Below, in pieces: positions 13,311 through 19,736 of a DNA stretch of 28,806 bases. Both the position numbers and the translations under genes were made by a program. This stretch comes from a virus, in IMG/VR virus record IMGVR_UViG_3300042355_000294, positions 1-28,806 of that record; one strand, written 5' to 3'. Position 1 is the stretch's first letter; each line of letters starts with the position of its first letter. The notes under the pieces were generated by a model that saw nothing but the letters and a program-made list of their open reading frames with translations, had not been told where the DNA came from and ran no database searches.

Positions 13311-14849
13311 TTAGGCGTTCTTCAGAGCGTTGACTTCAGCCGACAGTTCTTTGATGGCGGCAACCAAGATGGGGACGATGCGGGACATATCAATTCCCTG
13401 AGTTTTAATTGTTCCATCTTCGTTTACAGCGTCCTTTTCTCCAGTCACAGCAAACGGAACGACTTCAGCGAGTTCATGGGCCAAGAATCCTTCGCCAGCG
13501 GAACCGTCAGACTTCCAATTATAAACGGAAGGCTTGAGAGCGTTGACGCGAGCAAGACCGCCAGATAGCGGAACAACAGATTCCTTGAGTCGATAATCAG
13601 AAGTGATATTGTAAAGAACACCAGTGGTTCCATCCTGGGAAATGGAACCAATGACAACTCCATTATGCGTGAACTCTGCGTAAGAATTGCCGGTTCCAAC
13701 GGCGGTTCTGTGGTTGATAATCACAGAGGAACCAAATGCGCTAGACGCGCTCCTGACCCAGATTCCACCGCTTGCATCAAGACCAGCAGTGGTTTGCCCC
13801 ACCAACAGATCGCCACTCGCCGTGAGCGTCATCGCTTGGGTGAAGGTGATGGCGTTGCCAGCGGTACCGAGTGGTGCGTTGAACCACTTGTGTACGTTTG
13901 CATCTATGCTGTACAAACCAGCAAAAGAGTTAGCAACGTACTTGTATCCACCAGAGGCATAATAAGCGTTATTTGCAACATTTGCTTCAGTGCCAACTCC
14001 GAAAAACATCGACCTAGCACCAACTTGAATGGCTTTGTATGTATCCCACGCACTCGGCGTAACCCCCACGCCGACGTTGCCGGAGGAGTCCAGCGTCAAA
14101 CGGATGGCGCTTGCGGTATCATCGCTGATATAGAGATTACCGGCAGCAGTAGCTCCGGTTCCGCTTCCGCCAACGGTGATTCCGTATGTTCGTCCAGAAG
14201 CTCCGGTGTTGCGAAGAGTAAGCGTTGAATAACCAGTCGTCGATGTGCTGGTAATTCGCGCCATCGGGCTAGTCTGCTGAAGCTCAAACCCAACCGCCGG
14301 ACTAACCCCCACGCCCAGCCCCGTAGAGTTCAGGGTCATGCGAGTGCCGCCTGCGCCGTCGTACCAAGAGAACACGCCAAGCGGGGCAATCCGGTATTGC
14401 TCTATTGCGTTTGCACCGAAAGATAGAGCGTCCCCATTGTGAAGATAGCCAATATATCCACGATACCTGTCAGTAGTGACTGTTCCGTCTGCAAAACATA
14501 GGTATCCGGTGTTGGCTGTTCCGGTGTAAATGGTTGCTCCAGCGTCTCCAGATCCACTACCAATCCCAAGACCATTTACAAGCCACGCTGAAGGATTGGT
14601 TTGATTGATTCCGACATTGTTTGTCGACGTATCAACCTTCAGGACGTTCGTATCCACCGTCAGATCGCCGGTGATGGTGGCGCTGGCGAGGGTGGCGGAT
14701 GGCGAACAAGCGAGGATGTTGTTGATCGAGATGCGCTTGGTATTCCCTGACGCTGGTGGCGTGTCTGACACATCCACAATAGGGATCATGTCATTGGCGG
14801 GATCGGCGGCGGTCAACGCCGTCAGTGCTGTAATCTTTGAGTCTGCCAT
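13311..14849 (-). CDS. Tail or head fibre with C-terminal S74 intramolecular chaperone
   Basis: This 512-aa fibre begins MADSKITALTALTAADPAND, a common attachment-type N-terminus. Repeated beta segments follow, of the form LTLDSSGNVGVGVTPSAW / LTLNSTGLGVGVSP. Residues about 415-512 form an S74 chaperone: ITSDYRLKES with the nucleophile Ser417 and nearby Lys, GFLAHELAEVVP, and a coiled-coil end (IVPILVAAIKELSAEVNALK). In this family the domain trimerises the fibre and then cuts itself off before the Ser. The middle of the gene looks more AT-rich than its ends, which suggests mosaic exchange. It lies next to capsid genes rather than tail genes, so the attachment point is open. Confidence 0.9.
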   Translation of the reverse strand: MADSKITALTALTAADPANDMIPIVDVSDTPPASGNTKRISINNILACSPSATLASATITGDLTVDTNVLKVDTSTNNVGINQTNPSAWLVNGLGIGSGSGDAGATIYTGTANTGYLCFADGTVTTDRYRGYIGYLHNGDALSFGANAIEQYRIAPLGVFSWYDGAGGTRMTLNSTGLGVGVSPAVGFELQQTSPMARITSTSTTGYSTLTLRNTGASGRTYGITVGGSGTGATAAGNLYISDDTASAIRLTLDSSGNVGVGVTPSAWDTYKAIQVGARSMFFGVGTEANVANNAYYASGGYKYVANSFAGLYSIDANVHKWFNAPLGTAGNAITFTQAMTLTASGDLLVGQTTAGLDASGGIWVRSASSAFGSSVIINHRTAVGTGNSYAEFTHNGVVIGSISQDGTTGVLYNITSDYRLKESVVPLSGGLARVNALKPSVYNWKSDGSAGEGFLAHELAEVVPFAVTGEKDAVNEDGTIKTQGIDMSRIVPILVAAIKELSAEVNALKNA

Positions 14850-14850
14850 A

Positions 14851-15084
14851 TCAGTAAACGGTTAGAATGAATTTGCCGAGGTCTTCTTGTAAAAGGAAAC
14901 TGGTCCCATCTTCCAGCACTATGCTGTCGAAGGTTCCAAATGAAATGACGAGCTTGCTCACACCATCCTCTTGAAGAAGAAAGGTCTCGTCCTCTTGCAG
15001 AACATCCCTCCGCATGATCGGAGGCTCGGGCATGATCTGGCTTACAGATCGTGTCCTGTTGATTGATGTTCCGAGTGAAATCAT
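14851..15084 (-). CDS. Hypothetical virion-region protein with FLLQED repeats (77 aa)
   Basis: This 77-aa protein contains two close copies of an [ST]FLLQED motif within a beta-type repeat (ETFLLQEDGVSKLVISFGTF and TSFLLQEDLGKFILTVY). The function is unknown. It overlaps the previous gene as TAATG and ends one base before the TGATATG junction of the fibre gene, so it may be a fibre-associated or capsid-decorating protein. Confidence 0.6.
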   Translation of the reverse strand: MISLGTSINRTRSVSQIMPEPPIMRRDVLQEDETFLLQEDGVSKLVISFGTFDSIVLEDGTSFLLQEDLGKFILTVY

Positions 15085-15344
15085 TAGGCGCGAGCGTTAA
15101 ACGCCACCACACTACCGGAGGAGATCTGGAAGCCGGTGATGTTGCCCACCAGCGGGGTTCCAGCGGGAATCGTCTTGGAGGTCCAAGTTCCGGCAATGCG
15201 GTATCCAGTGATCGACGTGAACACCGTCGGCTCAATCGGGATCAAGCCAGACCAAGCGCCGGTCTGCGCTGCGGTAGTGGTGAACAGCTCGAAGCCTTCT
15301 CGGCCCATGCTGTACTCGGTTGAAATGTCTGCTTGAACGGCCAT
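15084..15344 (-). CDS. Small virion-region protein (86 aa)
   Basis: This 86-aa protein is Thr/Gly/Ile-rich and beta-type (GLIPIEPTVFTSITGYRIAGTWTSKTIPAGTPL, residues about 33-65). It is the first gene after the stem-loop that follows the capsid gene. It could be a capsid decoration or stabilising protein, by position only. The leader GATTAAACACA before the ATG is A/C-rich without Shine-Dalgarno. Confidence 0.6.
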   Translation of the reverse strand: MAVQADISTEYSMGREGFELFTTTAAQTGAWSGLIPIEPTVFTSITGYRIAGTWTSKTIPAGTPLVGNITGFQISSGSVVAFNARA

Positions 15345-15361
15345 TGTGTTTAATCAGTAGA

Positions 15362-15391
15362 GGGGGCCCCGGCCGTATTACCGAGGCCCCC
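15362..15391 (-). terminator. Strong GC-rich stem-loop after capsid genes, possible terminator or attenuator
   Basis: On the minus-strand RNA the sequence folds as an 11-bp stem (GGGGGCCTCGG with CCGGGGCCCCC, one U-G pair) around the 8-base loop TAATACGG. The wobble is a C/A mismatch on the other strand, so the element is better formed in the transcribed direction. The 3' flank is TCTACTGATTAAAC, not a clear U tract. It may partially terminate or protect the capsid message, reducing expression of downstream genes. It lies in the 57-bp gap between the 58-aa and 86-aa genes. Confidence 0.5.
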
Positions 15392-15401
15392 GGGTTGTGT
15401 G

Positions 15402-15578
15402 TTATCCTTTGCGAACTTTCGGTGCCAGGGCTCCCTGTATCCACAGGATGAGCTTGCCTCCTTCGGGAACGGTCGCGGTGTTGAAGCCGTCGCGCTGGAG
15501 AGACGCGTCGACTTCGGGACCAGAAACGAGCTTGGTTTTGCCGTTCTTGTCCACCGAGATGGTTGTGGCGATTCTCAT
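15402..15578 (-). CDS. Small protein after major capsid gene (58 aa)
   Basis: This 58-aa reading frame translates as a compact beta-type protein opening MRIATTISVDKNGKTKLVSG and ending GALAPKVRKG. It fits tightly between the capsid gene (stop at 15590) and the stem-loop at 15362-15391, with codon use like its neighbours. The leader AATCGGCCAAGTC has no Shine-Dalgarno. The position suggests a small capsid accessory or decoration protein; I cannot identify it. Confidence 0.6.
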   Translation of the reverse strand: MRIATTISVDKNGKTKLVSGPEVDASLQRDGFNTATVPEGGKLILWIQGALAPKVRKG

Positions 15579-15589
15579 GACTTGGCCGA

Positions 15590-16744
15590 TTAGGCGGTGG
15601 TCAGGATCTCGGCCTGGGTCGTGTCCGCGGCCGCGGCTCCGAACATGATGTCGTAGGAAGCCATGTGGCTGCGGCTCGCCCGGCTGTACCAGACCGACAA
15701 CAAGCAGCTCAAGCCGTTGTTGGTGGTCACCGTGCGCTGCTCGATGAACTCACCGGCGATCATGCCGACCGGCAGGCCGGAGGCGATGGCAATGGCATCA
15801 GGGCCGCAAACGAAGCCGACCGTGTTAGTCTCGGCCGAGGTCCAACGGTTGTTCTCAGCGATCACATCGAAACCGAATCGGCCGTTGTTCAGGGGACCAT
15901 AGCGGCTGTCGGGCATAGCCACGGTGCCGGCGGAGGCGGTGCTCAGGCCGGAGAACTGGATGCGAGCCAGGTGGCCACCGTCCAGGATGAGGTTCTTGCT
16001 GCGGTAGTTCTTGGCCAGCGCCAGAATTGCAGGAAGGTCCGAGCTGTCGAAGTTGGCGGCAGCGCCGATTCCGGTAACGGCGCCGTAGTTACCAGTGACC
16101 ATCAAGGCGGTCAGAACATCGCTGATGCCGTAGGCGAACAGGTCGGCAGAGCCAGCGGCCAGGTCAGCCAGGCTGAAGCCTTGGTTGAGCTCGGCCTGAG
16201 TCACGGTGAAGTTCTTCGAGATCTGGTTCACGGTCACCGAGGTGGCCGCCAGGGTCGAATCGTTGTTGGTTTCCCAAGACGTCGGGTTGGTCTGGGCCGC
16301 GGTGCCGGTGGTGTACTTCTTGACCTGCACGGAAGCGCGGGGCCTGAGGTTGTCCAGACCGACATTGCGGCTGAACGCGGAGACCAGCGCCAAGCGGTTC
16401 GCAGCGACAGTGATCACGGCGTCCGCGAGGTAATCAACCACGAGGCCTGAGGCGAACGTGTTGGCGTTCTGCGGAGCGTGGATCTGGCTCTGGCGCAACA
16501 GCTCGCTGTGGTTCGAGATCAACCAGGAGCGGCGGTCGGCACCGGCCTGCATCTTCTTGTGAGCCTCAAGCAACGGGTTGCCGAGATTCTCGATGCGAAC
16601 CGGGGCGATGGGCTCCGGAGCCGGGGCGGCGGTGGGGGCCTTGGCGCTGATGGCAGCGGCGACGGCCTTGGCGACGATGGCGTCGATGTCGAGGGCGGTC
16701 GGCGCACTAGGAGCGGCCGCCACCACGGTGTTGGATTCAGTCAT
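15590..16744 (-). CDS. Major capsid protein from possible internal start (384 aa)
   Basis: This is the same frame as the 716-aa fusion, initiated at ATG 16744 (MTESNTVVAAAPSAP). The bases before it (GCAGACACCACACAAC) match the C/A-rich leaders of genes such as ssb and the tail tube gene, whereas inside a coding region nothing requires that composition. An excess of free capsid protein over protease is needed for a shell, so internal initiation would solve the stoichiometry. Alternatively the whole fusion is made and cut by its own protease. Confidence 0.5.
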   Translation of the reverse strand: MTESNTVVAAAPSAPTALDIDAIVAKAVAAAISAKAPTAAPAPEPIAPVRIENLGNPLLEAHKKMQAGADRRSWLISNHSELLRQSQIHAPQNANTFASGLVVDYLADAVITVAANRLALVSAFSRNVGLDNLRPRASVQVKKYTTGTAAQTNPTSWETNNDSTLAATSVTVNQISKNFTVTQAELNQGFSLADLAAGSADLFAYGISDVLTALMVTGNYGAVTGIGAAANFDSSDLPAILALAKNYRSKNLILDGGHLARIQFSGLSTASAGTVAMPDSRYGPLNNGRFGFDVIAENNRWTSAETNTVGFVCGPDAIAIASGLPVGMIAGEFIEQRTVTTNNGLSCLLSVWYSRASRSHMASYDIMFGAAAADTTQAEILTTA

Positions 16745-17740
16745 GTTGTGTGGTGTCTGCTGTGATGTCGGCGCGGTTGTCGCGCCATCTTCGGAGGCGG
16801 AAGTGCCTGCCGTAGAAAGTGTGTCGTCCGGAGATTCATCCGGTGTTTCGCCTTCCTCGATTTCGAGCTGGGCATAGAGGGCCTTGAACCAGTCACGGCC
16901 GGCGGCGCCTCCCCAAAGGTTGGCTGCCACGTCGGCCGGTGTGTTGGGCTCGGCTTCGAGGAAGCGCTCGTTGCGTCCCCACCAGGCGTTGGCTGTGCGG
17001 ATCTTGTCCTCGGTGGGCGCCTCACCGGCCACCAGGGCCTCGGCGTCCAGGACGGTCTGCTTCTCAAGGCCATCACCGGCGAGACCTTCGGCATACTGCT
17101 CAAGGCCGCGGCGGAGGTTGTTTCGGACGGTCTCCGGGGCGGTCTTGGTGACGGCCCGAGGATGCCAGCAGGCTGCCATGGCGAGCTGCTCGGTCGAGCG
17201 TTGAGCCAGTCCAAACTGGATGGCTTCCTGGGCGGTAAACCAAGTTTCGGCCTTCATGGCTGCCCGGATCTGCGAAGTCGGTTTTCCGGTGGCCTTGGCG
17301 TAGATCGAAGCCAGAACCTCGGCGTGTTGGTCCAAGGCGTCGGCCATCTTCCGCATATCCTCCGAGGTGCCTGCCACCATTCCGGAGGGGTCGTGAATCA
17401 TGAACAGAGACGCTTCGGCCATCTCAACCGTATCGCCGGCCAGGGCGATGATTGAAGCAATCGAGGCCGCGATGCCGACCACCCGGGTGGTGACGGGCGC
17501 CTGACGGCCTCGGAGCATATTGTAGATCGACAAACCATCCCAGACGTTGCCGCCGGGGCTGTTGATCTCGACCACAAGGGGGCCTTGGCCGACGTCCTGC
17601 AGGGTTTGGCTGAAGGCCTTGGCCGACACACCGGATCCGCCGAACCAGTCCTCACCGATTTGGTCGAAGATCTGGATGGTGGCGGGCTCCATGGCCGAGG
17701 CCCGCGGCTGGTAGGAAAGCCAGTTGGTTACTTTAGTCAT
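15590..17740 (-). CDS. ClpP-like head maturation protease fused to major capsid protein (716 aa)
   Basis: Residues about 20-175 are an S14/ClpP-type prohead protease: NSPGG at 60-64, nucleophile Ser93 in GIAASIAS, His116 in FMIHDPSG, and an acidic AETWFTAQEA segment at the third catalytic position. Residues about 175-390 are a scaffold-like linker rich in Ala, Pro, Thr and Glu. The rest is the major capsid protein, ending GAAAADTTQAEILTTA. The protease would cut scaffold and N-terminal segments during prohead maturation. An internal in-frame ATG at 16744 (Met333) has a C/A-rich leader and could yield a separate capsid protein of 384 aa. The ATG at 17740 overlaps the portal stop as ATGA. Confidence 0.9.
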   Translation of the reverse strand: MTKVTNWLSYQPRASAMEPATIQIFDQIGEDWFGGSGVSAKAFSQTLQDVGQGPLVVEINSPGGNVWDGLSIYNMLRGRQAPVTTRVVGIAASIASIIALAGDTVEMAEASLFMIHDPSGMVAGTSEDMRKMADALDQHAEVLASIYAKATGKPTSQIRAAMKAETWFTAQEAIQFGLAQRSTEQLAMAACWHPRAVTKTAPETVRNNLRRGLEQYAEGLAGDGLEKQTVLDAEALVAGEAPTEDKIRTANAWWGRNERFLEAEPNTPADVAANLWGGAAGRDWFKALYAQLEIEEGETPDESPDDTLSTAGTSASEDGATTAPTSQQTPHNMTESNTVVAAAPSAPTALDIDAIVAKAVAAAISAKAPTAAPAPEPIAPVRIENLGNPLLEAHKKMQAGADRRSWLISNHSELLRQSQIHAPQNANTFASGLVVDYLADAVITVAANRLALVSAFSRNVGLDNLRPRASVQVKKYTTGTAAQTNPTSWETNNDSTLAATSVTVNQISKNFTVTQAELNQGFSLADLAAGSADLFAYGISDVLTALMVTGNYGAVTGIGAAANFDSSDLPAILALAKNYRSKNLILDGGHLARIQFSGLSTASAGTVAMPDSRYGPLNNGRFGFDVIAENNRWTSAETNTVGFVCGPDAIAIASGLPVGMIAGEFIEQRTVTTNNGLSCLLSVWYSRASRSHMASYDIMFGAAAADTTQAEILTTA

Positions 17741-19278
17741 TCGGTTTTCTTGGCCCTAGGTTTGCGTTTCTTCGGGCCTGCCACGGCGACAACCTCTTGG
17801 ATGGGCTCGGCCGGGATTTGTTCAGGCATAGTGCCCGACGGGTTTTCCTGCATGGCCATGTCGGCTGGCTCCGGGGCGATGGGCTGCTTCTGGGCGGTCG
17901 AGATTTGCGAGACGTCGATGCCGTACTTGCCAGCGAGGTCTTGAATGTATTTAGCCTGTTGTGCCTTCGACTCCAAGGCGGAGCGCCAGTCGATACCGCG
18001 GGCGCCATAGATCTCGTCGAAAGTTGTCACACCGGCTTCCAGCTCGGCCAGTTGGGCCGCGGAATTACGGCCGACGTCGACATTCGGGGCCCGCGGCGCC
18101 TGGATGGAGACTTCGTACCAGTCGTCGGGAGAGTCGCGCAGGCTGGGATCCACCCGGATGGCGTACTCCATGACGTGTTCCCAGATACGGCGTGCGGCCG
18201 ATGCCATCACCTGGTGGCGGCTCCGGAACCACACCGACGACATATCGAGGGCGCCGCGGTAGACGGTGCCCTGCATTCCCTCGGGGAATACCAGGATGTA
18301 CGGGATGCCGACGCCGGCGCAGACCTTCTCGGTCAGGTTGCGCCAGTATTCGCGCATGTTGACGTTGGGGCGGTCGGCTTGGAACTGCTCGAACTCGTCG
18401 CCGGACTTCAGCACCTTCACCGAGGAACCGAACACGTTCTCGTAGTAGTTCTGGGCAGTGCCTTGAGAACCGGCCACACCCGAGCGCAGGCTGGTGGCTT
18501 GGACCTCACCGGAGCTGGTCTTGATCACCTGGGCCACACTGGAGGCCAGCTTACAGGATTCCATCTCCAGCTTTTGGAGATCGTCCAGGTCGTGAAGGTC
18601 GTTGATCACACAAGCCACGAACGGCAGGCCGCGGAGCTGGCCGGCACGCTGGGCTTCGTAGATGTGAATGATTGAGTCGGATGAGATCGAGCGAATGTCG
18701 GCGAGCTGTCCCTGTTGTTGCTCCTGGCCGACGAAGTAACTGAGAGCCCGACCGGTGCGAGTATCGAACCGCACACCATCGAAGATGTCCGGTTGATTCT
18801 CCTGCCCGGTAGGGGTGGAAACCTGCTGCGGCTCGATGAGCTGCAGGCGGGGCCGGCCGGTTTCGCCCTTAGTGAGCAGGATGAAAGATTCGCCGTCGTA
18901 GAACCAACCGCGGGCAGCCAATGACATCAGGGTGCCGAAAGACTGCCGGGATCCGATGTCCGGATATCTGCACCAGATATCCCACCATTTCTTGGCCTTG
19001 AGATTCCATTCCGGATCCGAGGAAGCCGGCTGCACCGAGAAGTTGCTGCCGACCGTGTAGTTCTCGAACAGGTCACCCAGGCGATTCATCACCGCGTTGT
19101 TCTGTTCAAAGAAACGGGACTTTCGGACGATCTGCTGCCGGGTGGAGCTGGTGACATCGAACCGCACCGAGGTGTACGACGTGTCGAGGAAGGATCGGCG
19201 AATCGAGTTCGAGGCGCCCTCATAACGGTCGACGGGTGCCGAACGGAACTTAGCCAGGATGGTGTCGAGGAAACCCAT
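17737..19278 (-). CDS. Portal protein (lambda gpB-like family, 513 aa)
   Basis: The protein has the features of the lambda-type portal family: an N-terminal arginine-containing helix (SIRRSFLDT), a central WWDIWCRYPDIGSRQSFGTL / YDGESFILL segment and a PYILVFPEGMQGTVYRGAL block. An Ala/Glu-rich helical region near the end (RSALESKAQQAKYIQDLAGKYG, residues about 445-466) is followed by a Pro/Lys tail. Twelve subunits would form the DNA entry ring. ATG at 19278 gives a TAATG overlap with the upstream gene, so a longer frame to 19464 is rejected. Confidence 0.9.
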   Translation of the reverse strand: MGFLDTILAKFRSAPVDRYEGASNSIRRSFLDTSYTSVRFDVTSSTRQQIVRKSRFFEQNNAVMNRLGDLFENYTVGSNFSVQPASSDPEWNLKAKKWWDIWCRYPDIGSRQSFGTLMSLAARGWFYDGESFILLTKGETGRPRLQLIEPQQVSTPTGQENQPDIFDGVRFDTRTGRALSYFVGQEQQQGQLADIRSISSDSIIHIYEAQRAGQLRGLPFVACVINDLHDLDDLQKLEMESCKLASSVAQVIKTSSGEVQATSLRSGVAGSQGTAQNYYENVFGSSVKVLKSGDEFEQFQADRPNVNMREYWRNLTEKVCAGVGIPYILVFPEGMQGTVYRGALDMSSVWFRSRHQVMASAARRIWEHVMEYAIRVDPSLRDSPDDWYEVSIQAPRAPNVDVGRNSAAQLAELEAGVTTFDEIYGARGIDWRSALESKAQQAKYIQDLAGKYGIDVSQISTAQKQPIAPEPADMAMQENPSGTMPEQIPAEPIQEVVAVAGPKKRKPRAKKTE

Positions 19279-19685
19279 TAGGACATCCCCACCCGGTAGC
19301 TCGCCTCTCGGCGAAAGTTTGAGAAGTCGCCGCCGTAAGACGTGGCAGCCACGAGCACCACGGCCATCATCTTGTTGTAAATCTGGGTGTCGGTGGGGCT
19401 GGCAATGCCGTCCTGGCCGAGGTAGTAAACAGCCAGCTCGTAGTCCCCGATTAGACTTTCCCACATCTCGACCATCTCGGACGGGGTGGGGGCGCCTTTG
19501 CCGGGCTCGGCAAACTCGACGGACACATCTGACGATGAGGTCGACCGGACAACCTGTCCGGATTCGATCACCGACGATGCCGCCACGGACTTGGCCGACA
19601 AGGCAGCCAATAGGGTCACGCCACCGAGCGTCGAGTAGACAGCCCGGAGGTAGCTCCTTTTGATGGCCACCGTGAATGTGAACAT
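19278..19685 (-). CDS. Hypothetical protein between terminase and portal, gpW-like position (135 aa)
   Basis: This 135-aa protein lies between TerL and portal, where lambda has the small head-tail joining protein W. The first 35 residues include a weak hydrophobic stretch (TLGGVTLLAALSAKSVAAS). The middle is a Ser/Val beta segment (SSVIESGQVVRSTSSSDVSVEF) followed by helices (SEMVEMWESLIGDYELAVYYLG). It is longer than W and shows no direct sequence match that I can confirm. ATG at 19685 has no Shine-Dalgarno. The 51-bp gap before it holds nothing recognisable. Confidence 0.55.
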   Translation of the reverse strand: MFTFTVAIKRSYLRAVYSTLGGVTLLAALSAKSVAASSVIESGQVVRSTSSSDVSVEFAEPGKGAPTPSEMVEMWESLIGDYELAVYYLGQDGIASPTDTQIYNKMMAVVLVAATSYGGDFSNFRREASYRVGMS

Positions 19686-19736
19686 TCCGGCGGAGACCCT
19701 GCAGGTGTTTGGCCTGCCTTCAACCAGTTAGTAAAA

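Noticed and set aside
15665-16450. Long plus-strand frame opposite the capsid gene
   Set aside because: It is antisense to the capsid domain, has no motif and no gene-like context; a shadow of codon bias.
17797-18675. Long open frame on the plus strand opposite the portal gene (292 codons)
   Set aside because: It lies wholly within the portal gene, whose motifs are clear, and its translation is low-complexity His/Val/Asp-rich, as expected opposite GC-rich third positions.
17737-19464. Longer portal start at 19464
   Set aside because: It would overlap the 135-aa gene by 187 bp with Arg/His-rich sequence; ATG at 19278 forms a TAATG junction and a normal portal N-terminus.
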